A DNA stretch of 64,000 nt from Crotophaga sulcirostris. Taxonomy: Eukaryota > Chordata > Aves > Cuculiformes > Crotophagidae. The DNA is taken from positions 1,873,756 to 1,937,755 of the forward strand of contig VYZB01000035.1 of assembly GCA_013397455.1 (NCBI GenBank), read 5' to 3'. A program made the position numbers and the translations under genes. Positions within the stretch are counted from its first letter, which is position 1, and each line of letters begins with the position of its first letter. This document shows, in pieces, positions 51,683 through 64,000 of this stretch. A model generated the notes under the pieces. It saw only the letters and a list, made by a program, of their open reading frames with translations. It did not search any database and was not told where the DNA came from.

Positions 51683-51733
51683 ATGGGTTGGACCAGACAA
51701 CCTCCAGAGGTCTCTTCCAACTAGAATTATTCC
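51683..51733 (+). mobile_element. CR1 3' tail, right part of the interrupted older CR1
   Basis: A second CR1 terminus (GGTTGGACCAGACAACCTCC, then AGAGGTCTCTTCCAACTAGA) lies directly after the 3' end of the 1.9-kb copy. It is the piece missing from the 49255-49755 copy. Confidence 0.75.
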
Positions 51734-52489
51734 AAGATCCCTACTTTACATATGAGGACACTGACTAAGACTCTTCATCTCATTGCTCTAAGTAGTCACT
51801 ATTGTCTTGTTTTCAGAAATTAATAAATGTATGAAGCAATATTCTCTGAAATGGAGGGAGTGCATTTTCAACTTTGTATTTCTCCCAGTTTCGTTATTGT
51901 CTTTAGATTCATGTTTCAGGCTTTTTTCTAAGGCTGTCATGATTTCAAAAACAACCCTCTAAGTTTCAATCAGAGCTGGCTCCTAAGCACTTTGACTGTA
52001 GCTTTAATCATCTGGCCCTGTGTATTTAAGAAAAAAAAAATCACGCTCTGGTTTGCTGAAAGATTCTCAGTGGCCACTGATTGCCTGTACAGATGAAGGC
52101 TGCTCTTCAGGTCCTCCCTCTCAACACAAAGTAGTGCAGAAGAAAGACATCACTTGAGTCCTTGCTTACCAGAAGGCATCTTGATCAGCTAAAGTTTCAT
52201 GAACTAGGAAAGCAGATAGAAAGCATCCTTTCAAGCTGCTATTAATATGGCTACATACTGGGTAAAAGAACTTACTGCCTATAGCATGTGATTGCTTTCC
52301 TCCCTGAAACGCTCTCCTCATTTGCTTGTGGACCTCTCCCCATGGGCTCCCCAGGGCTGGAATAACCCTGCTGTAAGAAAGAGTGCGAAGATAAAAGAGA
52401 GGCGAATCAGGGTTTAGCAGCAGAAAGACAGCTTGTTGTTAAAGGAGCTGCCCTAAGTCTGACAAGAGAATGAAAATTCACAGACATGA

Positions 52490-52670
52490 CAAGGGAAATG
52501 AGAAATGAAAAGAAAGAGTCTGGAAAATAGATATGCAGAACAAGGAAAACATGACGAAAAAAGAATTTGAACTATTAAAACAGAACAAGAGAAAAATGGC
52601 AAAAATTAAAGCAGTAAAGAAAGAAAGCATAAAATACAAAAAAAACCTGGGGTAATGGTTGATGTAGAAA
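52490..52670 (+). repeat. purine-rich low-complexity stretch
   Basis: Strongly A/G-rich on the plus strand with many GAAAA and AAAGA runs; low complexity rather than coding. Confidence 0.7.
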
Positions 52671-54689
52671 ATGTTGTAAATTCTTTAGTGATAAAAAGAA
52701 GCATACTGTCAGATTTGCATGCAGTGATTTACAGATCAACCTCCTTGTAACATCTATTACCTCGGGTCACTGCTACCAAGTCTTCTATAGTAGTAGTAGC
52801 AGTCAGGTTCCTTTCTATTTTTTACCATGCAGGTAAAACCAAAACAGTCAACCAAAGCTGCCAAAATGATGGAAGTGGTGTTACATTCTACTTAACAGAA
52901 AAATATCAATGTAGACCTTGTCATTTAACCTTCCTCCCCCCACCTCTCAAATGAAACAACTCCTGCCTCAAACCACTGCATGCTTTTACACTTGAAGCTT
53001 CTTATAAGGATTTAAAGTCTGTATACTTTTTTCTAAGCATAAAGAAATTATTTCTTAAAATAATCTTTACTGACAAAATGAATGAATCAAAATGAGATTA
53101 AGCCTAATTATAAGCAAAGCAAGGATCAACTTTCAGAGTTCACTTGCTCTTTTTAAAATTTTTGTTATTAGCATTGTAAACACAGAGGCATTTTAAAAAA
53201 AGTGTGAACAGGTTTTCAAACTCAAAATGTTCCATTCTGCTTCAATTATTCTCTATATTCAGCCACTCTCTTGAGAAGTGGGAAATCAAATGCCTTCATA
53301 TACATCTGAGAGCGGACCATCAGTGGAAATCAAGGGGCTATGCCAGTATGGACAGATGAAGGAGTGGTCCAACCACTCAATACAAACTACTAAAAGAAAA
53401 GACTTATTTAAAGTCTCTTAATCTTTTGCTTCATTAAATGCAATGAATAAAGATGACAATTTAAGGACTTTCATTTTACATAAAAGCAATACCTACTGCA
53501 ATTTTTTTTCAAAAATTTGTTAGATGTATTGGGTCTAAGCTCCCAGCACAATCATACACAAAAAAAATGTATTTACATTCATTCACAGAAAAATGTATTT
53601 ATGCCTGCTAACCAAAAATACTTTACTAAACATTCATGGTTATTGCAGGCATTTATTAAATCAGTTTCATCACCAGAAGATATTTCTTACATAATATCTA
53701 TTTTCTATCTGTTCACTGAGAGTTTATAAAGCCGTTTTTCAAGAAACAGTAAAATACATGAAAAGTTTTACTGCATAGCATTACACTAAATAAAGTTGAC
53801 TCTGACTTAGCTCATTGACTTAACTATGTTTACTTAGTGAACCTGAATTCAAAACAAGTTTTATTATATTGAACCATCATACACTGATCTTGACTTCTGG
53901 CAAGGGTAAAAAGTACTATTAATATTTAAGAAACTTTAATTACAATTGTTGATTGAAAACCCAGTGACAGGAGCAGCCAAATTTAAGCTATTTTTTTTGA
54001 AGAAGCCAGATTTTCCTCATCCTGTAAGCCCTAGGAAAATTAGCTTTCAATACTGGCAGGTACTCCAGGTATCTATGGAGGTGGGTAACAAGAGACTCCT
54101 GCTCAGTGTTTTACAAAGACCTTTCTCACATTTTTGGCCCATCAAATACTCTAGTATCAAAAAATTTCTGCTTGGATTTTACTCCTGTCTTTAACACTGG
54201 ATGAGGGAAGATTGCAACTGTGATTAGGGCAAGTTAGGTTCAGAGCTAGGTTATCCCTTCCTTTCCAGACAGTGGTCCTTGTGCACAAGGGTCTGTTCCA
54301 GTCACGCTGAAATGAACAGGAACAGTTTGAAAAACACTTCTAAGGTTAAAACAAGTCTTTTCACCTTGGCTAATACCTTGAACATTTCAAGAAAGATGTG
54401 AACAAAACAGCCAAGGGAGCAGTAAACACACACTTTCCAGGGAGGTTGAACTCAAGGAATTTGGGGGAAATGCAAGTGTAAAGTAGTAGCTCTGAAAATT
54501 GTATTTTTTCTTCTCTTCCTTCAAAGGCTGTTTTTAAACATTTGAAAAATTAACAGCTCATCCTCTTGGGCCCACTGGCATTTTTTTCCAAATTTAGAGC
54601 TAATGAAGTATTCCATTAATAGGAAACTTTCAGAACACCAAATTTGAATCATCCCTGTAGGCAGACATAGGGGAAGGAATTTTGCTTAG

Positions 54690-55203
54690 AGAGATAGTGT
54701 GCTGTATTTTGGATTTGAAACCAAAACTGTATTGATAAGACAGCCATGTTTCAGCTATTGTTGAGTAGCACTTGCACAGCATCAAGGCCTTCTCTATTTT
54801 CATGCTGCCTCCTAGCGTGTAAGCTGGGGGTGGGCAAGAAAGAGGCTGTGAGGAGGTACAACGAGGACAGCTGAGCCCAGCTGATCAAAGGGAAATCCCA
54901 TGTCATACGAGACCATGCTCATCAAAAAAATCTAGGAGTTTAAAATTTCCAAAGTAACCATATCTCAGAGGTTGGCTGGGCATTGGGCTGCCTGTGGGAG
55001 GTGGTGATTGACTGCTTTGCATCACTTTTTAAAAAATAAATGCATCGTTCCTTCACTTATTGAACTATCTTTATCTCAGCCCACAAGTTTTCTTACTTTT
55101 CCTCTTCTGATTCTTTTCCCCATTCTGCTGGTGTGCAGAGGGAGCGAGCAGCTGGGTGGGTGCTTGGTAGCTGGCCAGAATCAATCACAACACTCCTCTC
55201 CCC
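54690..55203 (+). mobile_element. solo LTR of an old endogenous retrovirus
   Basis: The order of blocks matches an LTR type common in bird genomes: a TGTATTGATAAGACAGCCAT-like block near the left end, AGCATCAAGGCCTTCTC, a GACAGCTGAGCCCAGCTGAT promoter-proximal block, a CTGCCTGTGGGAGGTGGT block, a poly(A)-proximal TATCTTTATCTCAGCCCACA block, and GAGCGAGCAGCTGGGTGG near the right end. No retroviral gene lies on either side, so it is probably a solo LTR with an internal deletion before about 54960. The left border is approximate. Confidence 0.8.
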
Positions 55204-57743
55204 CCAAAAAGTATACGGGGGGGAGTGGAATTTAACAAAGAAAATTGTTTGAAATCTTAGAAAACAAAATCAAACTCCTAAAATATAACATATCATTAGG
55301 CATTTATATTCAGGTTGGTTACCTAAAAACAAAAAGTTATTTCTCCTTCTCCAATTAACAAAACCTAGTTATGCTGGTCTAGACAGTTAGTGACTATATT
55401 GTATTTCACATCCCACCTCTCCTTCTAGCTGAACTTCTTCTGGTATTAAGGTGAGACAGAGCACTCCTATTTAACAGCTAAAAAACCTGAAGCAGAAAAT
55501 AAACAAGCCTGGGGGTAACAAGGATCTCACACTCAGGCTATAAATGTTTGCAGATAAAGGTAATGTTTGGCAAAACTCATACTTCCTCAGTGGTTTTTTG
55601 TCCGTTCTCACTCTGTTGGTTTTACACCAGGGTAAGATAAGGTCACACCAGGCTTAGTAACCTTAAAAAAGCAACCTACACTTACTAGCACTTCTTCACA
55701 CTTTTTTTTTTTTGCTATACCTACTCTGCCTCCTTTTATTTTTTTCTCCCCTCCTTGATTTTTTACACAATATTTCAGGCAGCTTAAGATTAAATTATTT
55801 GAATGACAGACTTGAAAGGTAAAGCACTCCAGTTTACCTCTACTTTCTTCTTCTCTATAGCAACAGAAGATGAATGAAAAGGGAATAAATGACATAGTAG
55901 TCCTTTCATACCCCTTTCTTTTTCCAAGAGCATTCTTTTTTATTCCCTTCGCTTTCAATTCAACCCATTCACAAAGGATTAGCATAACACATCTTTTTAT
56001 GCTTGTAAGGGTTACAGCTGTAATCGCTTCACCTCATCACTCTACTTAGAAATCCTGTCTCCAGAGGAGTAATTCTATTACTCTCGACAACCCAACTTTT
56101 GCTTAAACAAATAGAAATTCATTATAATGCTATGCTGGTGCATCAGTTTACTATGAGTGGATCGGAAAATAAAACCCAGCACCATGAATAGTTGGTGTGA
56201 AAGGAAGAAAGCAATTGTTGCCTAACAAAAGGCTACCAACAAAAGACAGGAGGACTAGCAGAAATTCTTAGCCCCATGGACAGGGCAGCCTCCAAACTAG
56301 TAATGAACTGTAGCATTTATAAATCTTGGTTTTCAAATGGGCACAGGAAGTCTACAAATTGATGACAGAATCTGATTGCTTCTATCTGTCTTGTCTTCAG
56401 CAGGTACTGGGCAAGCGTATGTAAAAACCTGAGACAGAGCTTTTACACAGGCTGAGGAATCACCACCATCTTCTGTTGGTGGAAAATACCTGTACGTGTA
56501 CATATGTTAATCCTTATAATGGCTTCTCTTGTTCCCTGCTTCTGAAATTCTACAACGTACACGAAGGAATCTGACTGCATACTGCTTCAGAGTAAAATTA
56601 GTATCATGCTTAGCAACTGATAGTGGATAAGGATAAAAGAAAAAAATGAGGACAACTGGCATCTCCAAATGACTTCCAGTTGTCCATATGCCCACAAGCA
56701 TAAATCTAAGAAAAGCTCATGCTGATTGTGGCACAGAAGGACAGCACTTGGGGCAGAAGCACAGATGCCAGGATCATGCCTTCTACTCGTATTTAGAAGT
56801 AGAGCATTTTATTTTATTTTATGTTATTTGAGTAGAGTGATTTAAGATGCCCAAATATAATGGGATAAGTTCTCAAAGGCAACATTTGTTATGCCAAAGG
56901 TTTAGGAGCATTAGGATCCAGCTGACAAAGCTTTAGCTGTTAGACTGGCTTAGGTCCGTTTTCAGCTTTCGGAGCCCATAACTATCTTCTTGATTTTCAT
57001 TTTTACAGATTTCTAAGGATTTCAGCACAACATATGGGAGGAATTAAGGGCATTAAGGTTTTATAAATTCTTATCATTATAAAAACACACAAAGGCTGAA
57101 ATATACTTGGGGTTAAATGCAATACACATACTACTTGTGGTCAAATTAAATATTGACGTGTTCATGTCTGTGTTAAGAAGAAAAAAAAATCCTGATTACA
57201 GTAGCTGTATGAAGAAAGCATTCCAGACCTACTCATAAAGAAAGCTGTTCACTGCACTTACTTAAATCTGATTTCTATTTAATCTGGAATTTCTTTTTAC
57301 TTAAAGTCACTGCTCTTTTGCATTCTTCAAGGTTCTTAACCTTTACTGTGATGCGTGTGTATTTTACAGTGACTGGAAATCAATAATAATTCTGATACTA
57401 AGTCCTTTTTGCCTTGAAAAACTTAGAATACCCCTAAGACAGCATCTTTCTTCAATACTACTCACGGGAGTTTACTAATAATCACATTGTTAGATGTGAG
57501 TGATGAAATTGAGTATGTGGAATAAAAATCAGGCTCTAAAATGAAAGCAATTCCTCAGGGCATATTAAAAACAGTTGGTTATTGTTATTTTGCAAGTTAT
57601 TGTTTGACATATACGCAGCTGCAATAGCTATTCTCACTCTAAACAGGCAAAGTATCTGTGGTTTTTCCCTTAAAATCCAGAGGAGAGCAGTCCTCTAAGC
57701 AAAATCTCATGCTCCGATCCTAATAAGATGTCCAGTACCAAGA

Positions 57744-57790
57744 GAGAAATTTACAGCTACACAGAGAAATCTACAGCTACACAGAGAAAT
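57744..57790 (+). repeat. 20-bp tandem repeat, 2.4 copies
   Basis: The unit GAGAAATYTACAGCTACACA (Y = T or C) occurs twice followed by GAGAAAT. Confidence 0.95.
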
Positions 57791-60700
57791 GGGGCAAGAT
57801 TAAGTATCCAGCCTTGAATCCATAATATATCTCAAGAAATACAGCAAACTGTTCAGATACAAGGACATACATTCTCTTTTGCCTTCTGACACTTTTTCAT
57901 TTGCCATTGCTTGTTTGCTGAATATGAAGTTACGATATTAATTTTATGTGAATGTGCTGTTAAAGAAATGAGCTATTCTTTTTGCAGAAAAGCATCTTTG
58001 ATACACTATGGACAGAGCACAGGCATGGCTGGGAAAGGGAATGCTATATATCACAATGGATACAAGACCTTTCTCTTTAATAAAGAACTCCCACCAGAAA
58101 AGTTGAAATATCTCATGTTAAACCGTACAGTAATAATAATAAAATGGGACAGACAGTGGAAAAGTCTTAGCACAAACATGAAAGTGTTCATATTTCGTAT
58201 GTCCTACCCCAAATCAGAAACAAGTTCTCAAAGTTATTTAACTGAGTTAAAAACATATTGAAAGACTGTAAATATCACAAGCTAACCATCACATTTACAG
58301 GTAAAGTATTTTTTAGTTTTCATTATGATGATATCTTTTCTCATTTTGCTGTAAATATCTAGTTAGACATTGAATCAGGAGACAAAGTCCACTTAAAATT
58401 AATGCTATATAAACATCAGCAGGATAGCATGGCTGAGAGTATCTGTTCTAATGAAAAACGAATTTAAACCACAGTAGCCAGTTTCAAAGCCGGCAAAAGA
58501 AATGTGTCTTAAGTCTGTACTTTATTTCTGTTTTAGGGATGTTTCATGTATGTTTCAGTCTCAAACATTTATACCACAGTATAAACTTGTTCCGACTACC
58601 TTAACCATATTCAAACAGGGAATAGTTACATTTTGAGAAGGGACAGAAGAAGATAAAAGACCTATGCCCAGTTTACCCCGCTGATTGTATTTCCCCTTTA
58701 GCCTAACAAATGTTTAGACAATTTGTTGCAAATCTTGCATTTCTTATTATATCATGGACAGTGATGGCAATGACAAAAATCGGCTTGTTGAAATACTTAC
58801 ATACTGGGTAGGGCTCAGGGAGCCCCCCTACAAGGCTGAATGGAATATGCTCTACAACCGATGTGTTTTGCTTAGAATAAAGATTGAGCAAGAGGCTCAA
58901 ACATGGAAGGAGTAATATTTCAAGAAATTTTATCACTTGATAAAAAGCAGCTCTCACTTTGCTTTATAGTTTTGAAAAACTAGCCAAGTATCTTGTTCAG
59001 CATGTGGACATATTCTAATTTTCCTAAATCTCAGAATGACTAATTATAGCAACCAGGGTTCTATTGTTCTGGCAGCATGACCCCACCTAAAGAGTGACAG
59101 GGGCTATATCCCATGGCTGTATCCCATATCCAGGTCCCTGAAAGGTTTATTGTGCAGGCCCAGCTATGCACAATGTGTTACATATCTGCCCAAACAGCTT
59201 ATCACCTCTGTGGGCTGGCTGGTGGTAGATGAGGCCATAAACACTTGCTGTAGTCTCAGACAGCAATGATACCCAGGTGGCTGTTCCTCTTCTCCTCCAA
59301 ATCATAGGCATTACTAGTTCATATAAAAGTCTTTCAGGTTCAGGTCCAACAGCTGCGTCAGAAGCCAAGCATTAAATCTAGAAGTCCCACATCAGACTAT
59401 ACCTGAAACACAATGCAGCTATGCAGTCTCTGCAGAACAAAGGCTCTGCTGAGCTTTCCTAATCACAAAACGAAGATGACTCGGGAGGCCTGCCATGAAC
59501 AACTGAACATGCCTCCCTGCAGCTGAGCTTCTGTCCTCCAAACACTGTAGCGCTGTGTGCCTAAGTGTGTCTATCACGTTACATTATGATCTATCCAAGC
59601 AGTACAGACCTCCTCCTCCAGCAAACTTATTTTTTTTTACCTAAGTAATTGTTTGCATTCACCTAAAACTGTGCCTTGAATGGGTTATTGAAAAATAAAG
59701 TATAAAAGATTTGTAATTCTCAAAATAATTTGGAAAAATAATTTCAGCAGATTGCGTTCCATGGGTATAAAATTCCACTGTTTAAATTTCAGCACTGCTA
59801 CAAAGACATATCCAGGAAATTATGATTTCTGTTGCTCAATGCACAAATTGCTTTCACTTTCTGAGTCTGAGAAAACTCTTCCGTTTGAATTCAACTTATA
59901 TTAGTAAAGCTATTCGATTTGGCTAAGTAGCATCATGCTTCAGAGCTTACGCTGAGAAAGCAAGATCTTTTCATACAAAGGCAACCAGATTACCAGCTTA
60001 TTTGGACAAGCATATAATGAGATTCAATTTGCCATTTCTCAGTCCTTAAACCACCAGCTACTCATGTAGAACAAGGGTTCCTAAACGATGTTCAAAAGCA
60101 AAATAAAAACTTGGTACATTTACAAATTACTAGTGACTGCTGCGAATAGCCACCAGCCTTTCCCATCTCAGTGTGTGGCATGATCTAGGCCGAAGCATGG
60201 AAGTGGTTGGTAACAGCAATGGTGCACTCCACAGTTCAAGTTACTGACCAAATGTCCAATCTAACCCTGATAGTTAATATCTGATGGCTATTCGTGTGGA
60301 CTTGTGACATATATTCCTCAACAGACAAAGTAATTGGAAAAATAAATCTTCCTATCTGTTATCATAGCAGATTTTTTCTGTAAATGTGCAAGCAGAAAAT
60401 GAAAACATACAGCAATCATCATCTTTGATCACATTTGAGATATAGAGGACAGAGGCTATTTCTAGGTATTTCACTGAGCACCCAGTGCCCAGGTTTCACA
60501 GTCCAGTATCCTAACAACCTTACACCAGGGCAAGGAAAGGTAACGCTTTCTGTTAGTTTTACAAAAGAAAGTGCTATGAAAGATGAACACGTGGAAGTAA
60601 ATCCCTGTATAAACATCATGGCTCAGTGATTTCATGCATAACGGGAACTAGCTGACAACCTTCCTAAATTTTTGGAATAATATCAGATGCTAAGCTCTTC

Positions 60701-61281
60701 AGAGTTAAATCTTTATGAACTACTAGATATGAGAAACACTAAAAAACTACGAGAAAATCTGTTCACATCTGCATAAACTAAGGAAAGCATGTTGAATTAC
60801 CAGTCCTTAAAAATTTTTTTACACAATTCTAGGGAATGCAGCACCATCATTTCAAAAGTGACAGTTTCAATTCAGCAAAACATGAGAAATTAGAAACAGA
60901 TCAAGGATTCATCTGAGATTTGCTTGACTAGATACTTTATATTGCAATGGGTCAACAAAACAAGCAGACAATTCAGATAATCTGGATGGTGCTAGTGTAC
61001 ATAAAAATTCAAGTTCACATTAAAAAATGCCTATACTTGTGCAAATCAACTGCCTTCCATGTGTTGAGGCAATCTGAATGCAAATTATGTTAACTGTAGA
61101 ATCCTATCCTCTCTCATACATGGAAAAATAGTCATCTTTTCACTGTTGTTAAACCCATGGATATAAATAGCAAAAACTCCTTCAACAAGCAAATAGCCAA
61201 CAATTTTTTTTTCCTGTCATTATCTAACAGTTCTGACAATAAGATGTACAATCAGAATACATTTAAAAAATTTATCTTCAT

Positions 61282-61469
61282 ATCATAGAATCATAGAATC
61301 ATAGAATAGTTGGAAGAAACCTTTAGAGGTCATCTAGTCCAACCTCTCTGAAATAAGAAGGGACATATTCAACAAGATCAGGTTGGTCAGAGACCCATCC
61401 AACCTGTCCTTGAATGTTTCCAGGGATTGGGCTTCTACAACCTCTCTGGGCAACCTGTTCTGGTGTTTA
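61282..61469 (-). mobile_element. CR1 LINE 3' fragment
   Basis: Minus orientation. It begins with the 3' repeat ATCATAGA in three copies, then the tail blocks GGTCATCTAGTCCAACCTCT, TCAGGTTGGTCAGAGACCCA and CTCTCTGGGCAACCTGTTCT. 5'-truncated at about 61469. Confidence 0.93.
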
Positions 61470-61799
61470 CTAAAAATATGATTTACAACATTCATACGTA
61501 TCCCTTTGAAATGGTGAAGTCCAGAAAAACAGTAGCACCAGGATGGAAAGAGAGTGATTATGATACCTGTTCTCCATCTGTATATAAGGACTTAGTTTTG
61601 TTGTCCCAAAAAGACATCCATTTTCATGATACTGTGAAGTGTACAGATATAATCTCCTTCAATACCATATTCACTTATACCATACAGCACCATTCTAATT
61701 TTACTTGCATATTACAATGGCCTAAGTACCTATTCTTTGCCAGAGCAGAAAATCTTCAAGTGTAATTTCCTACACTGCGAAACTGATGACACATAACTG

Positions 61800-63080
61800 A
61801 GGAGTTGCCTTAAACTTGCTCATTAACCACCTCATTATGCTACCTCTGAGTTTTTCTCTGCTTTTCAACTGCCCATAGAAACCAGTCTTGGATAATCTGT
61901 TGTCCAACATGAGAGCTAGGTCTGGCATAACTGGATGTCCCGTAATTTTGCTTCAAGTGCTGACAATGTGGTATCAATTTAGGAGCAGCAAGGGCATGAA
62001 AGCAGTGCATTGGAAATGGTTTGGATGTTTAATGTTGATACCATACACGGTCCAAGTATTGTAGCCATACAAAGAGTGGCAACAACTAATACACGATAGA
62101 TGCTTACTTTTATTTGAAGCCAGATGTCTCTTATTTCAGACATGCTGCTTTAACATCCTAAATACTATATTGGCTTTTTCTCCTCCCTGCATGACTTTGC
62201 TATTAACTGTGGTGTTTTGAAAGAAGTGTGCTGCTGAAGCAGCGTTGCTGTTCTCACAAATTTCAGTAGTGTATTGTCAGCGCTGACTACTGCCTCAGGA
62301 TATTTTCCACCACAGCAAGGTTACAGCACAATGTCTTTTTCCTCTAAGCTAATGGCCTAGCCAAACCACTTGGCAGAGGTGCTGAAACAGTCAATAATAT
62401 GTAGTCTGCTTACATATATGTGAATAACCAGTACTCAATTATTAGCAAAGAGCAAGTAAGGTAAGTCAGCATATATGGGACCCTCTGATTTAATGTTCAG
62501 GTTAAATATTCTGGCATCTATATGATATTGAATGTGGTTGCCTTTCCTACTGACTCAACAAAGCAAATATTAATCAGAAGTGGCAAAGTGTGCAACCTAT
62601 TTCCTGACCTCTTTGACAGCAAAAGGTTCTGGAATTCCATCCTGATCAAGAACCTTTATCACCATGTCACTGTGAAGCACGGAGAATATTCATAGTCCCT
62701 GCCAGACTGCTGAATTTGCACAAAAGCCTCCACACACTTTTAAATTCAACAGCATTGAAAACCACACACAGGGTTGTAATTCTGTTCCCTACACTTTGAA
62801 TTTACCTGGCTACAAAAATCGCTTTAACAGCGTCTGTAACTGCCTCCTGCTCTCACAGACAGATGTGTAATAACCACATGATTTCTAGAAAGACTGGCAC
62901 TCCTGCAAGGTCCATCTGCATACCCTTCTGGTCAGGATGTTTCCAGAAATAGTGTACTAGCGCACAACTTCCCACCAGAGCAGAAAGCTGTTTCCACTCC
63001 TGAACTTCAGAGCCATTGTCTCCTTACACAGCCGACAAAGCATCTATCTCTGTATTCAAGTAATTTGGCAGCAGTGCCTA
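61800..63080 (-). mobile_element. highly decayed non-CR1 LINE, reverse transcriptase region
   Basis: On the minus strand, short stretches in alternating frames are colinear with a LINE reverse transcriptase and its C-terminal part. From right to left: QVNSKCREQN (about 62780-62810), FNAVEFKSVWRLLCKFSSL (about 62702-62760), VLDQDGIPEPFAVKEVR (62603-62653), IDCFSTSAKWFG (about 62355-62395), ANIVFRMLKQHV, IKVSIYRVLVVATL, SLYGYNTWTVY (62043-62075), and MLDNRLSKTGFYGQLKS (about 61861-61910). Some LINE families carry 'LLYGCETWTVY...HFH..CLR' followed by 'LRWAGHVVRMPDHRLPK..FYGEL' in this order, whereas CR1 has different text. Many stops and frameshifts show that it is ancient. The exact clade (RTE-like or another) cannot be fixed without a search. 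Confidence 0.8.
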
Positions 63081-64000
63081 TCAACCATACTGACTCGCTC
63101 TGCAACACATTTGACAGTGTTTAGGAAGTGCTACTACACTTGGCAATGCTGCTCCTTGTTTCTAGATGACTAGCTGTAGAACTTCACTTAGCGCTCTGTC
63201 AGAGATGACAATCAAATAGTTTAATAAACTCTTATAGTGTTCATGGCAACAAGGTAGAACTTCATTTCATTTCAACTGTTTGACTAGACAGACACAGAGA
63301 AACACAGTTATGCTAATTTTAGGTCCATAAACAGTTTTCATTAAAATCAGTAAGCACATTTCTGATTTAGATGCTGCTGAAGTTCTGAGTTCTTTGGGCA
63401 TCATTTTTTTTTTTTGAGATAAACTCCTGCTTGTCCTTCCTGTCCAGGTGCACAGTGAGAAGTTTTATTGCTTTATTTATAAAAATATTTTGTCTTCTAT
63501 TCAAAATATCTCAGCTGTTAATACAAGGATGGATAATTGCAAAGATTATCACCTCTATTCCAAGATGCTGCATACTCATGCAACATTTTATGTTTGTTTT
63601 TTTTGTAGTTGGACTGAAGCAGGTTTGACCTTGAGGTTCAATTTCTTCTAGTGGTTTTAAACATGACCTCAGGATCTTTTAGCTGCACCTGAAGATGATA
63701 AAGACTACCTTGCCTTTCACCACTACTCCAGCATGTACTGTTATTTCTGCCCTGCTTTCATAACTGCTTGTGCAGTTGTTCTAACCTAGGAAACAATTTA
63801 AATTATTTTGACTATATTAGTATATTTTGGTGAATCTGAGTGAGATCAGTCATTTTTAACAGGGATAGTAACGAGCTGCTGACAGGCACTTTTTCCACCA
63901 GCTCTGTGACCAGCAGCCATCCGCACACTCTAGGAATTTGATGTTCTATCTGTGTTGGCATATGCGTGATCTACTAACATCAACTCCTCGTGATTAACGA

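Larger units (their letters stand above)
35608..64000 (-). other. large PTPRK intron upstream of the transmembrane exon (partial)
   Basis: More than 28 kb with no exon that I can recognise. In receptor phosphatase genes of this family the introns in this part are long. A short ectodomain-stalk exon could be hidden, because such exons can be about 30-40 nt and poorly conserved. The intron holds the CR1 copies, the LTR and the decayed LINE listed separately, several simple repeats, and otherwise AT-rich unique sequence (35608-43550, 43900-46160, 46725-49250, 51735-54685, 55205-61280). Confidence 0.75.

Noticed and set aside
55608..55985. 125-codon minus-strand open frame
   Set aside because: Lys-rich low-complexity translation of an A/T-rich tract, with no family resemblance.
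57744..57790. CRISPR-like short repeats
   Set aside because: The copies are contiguous tandem units without spacers in a vertebrate intron.
57911..58261. 116-codon plus-strand open frame
   Set aside because: No recognisable domain, intronic AT-rich context, and no splice or promoter support; length is compatible with chance.
61427..61765. 112-codon plus-strand open frame
   Set aside because: It starts inside a minus-oriented CR1 tail and continues into AT-rich DNA without a known motif.

Overview
This is a vertebrate nuclear window, almost certainly from a bird. Long AT-rich introns are studded with CR1 LINE fragments carrying the typical 8-bp 3' repeats, and there is one LTR of a type common in bird genomes. 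There is no operon-like organisation, and nearly all isolated open frames are chance or repeat-derived.

One protein-coding gene is supported: PTPRK, encoding receptor-type protein tyrosine phosphatase kappa, on the minus strand. I placed 16 constitutive exons plus two short in-frame cassette exons, from the transmembrane exon (35469-35607) to the penultimate exon (1491-1626). Every junction has GT/AG sites and the phases agree throughout. The constitutive exons sum to 2075 nt (about 691 codons). They encode the end of the ectodomain, the transmembrane helix, the juxtamembrane region, catalytic domain D1 and most of pseudo-phosphatase domain D2. The last coding exon (about 17 residues by family knowledge) lies to the left of position 1. 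The ectodomain exons lie to the right of 64000.

Layout by position: 1-1490 is the last intron; 1491-9325 holds the D2 exons and the D1-D2 linker; 11211-20107 holds D1, including an 18-nt microexon adding IWLYRD; 21870-28496 holds the juxtamembrane exons, including a 36-nt cassette exon; 28497-35468 is a 7-kb intron; 35469-35607 is the transmembrane exon; 35608-64000 is the start of a very large upstream intron.

That upstream intron holds most of the mobile DNA: truncated CR1 copies on both strands, a 2-kb CR1 nested inside an older CR1, an LTR, and a strongly decayed LINE reverse transcriptase of non-CR1 type (about 61800-63080, minus strand). Points worth a second look are the two cassette exons, a triple NAG acceptor at the transmembrane exon, a possible intronic terminal exon that would give a receptor lacking D2, the mirrored exon structure of D1 and D2, the decayed LINE, the nested CR1, and intronic stretches that may be conserved regulatory DNA. 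I found no convincing new biological system; the window is an ordinary large vertebrate gene with informative alternative-splicing structure.
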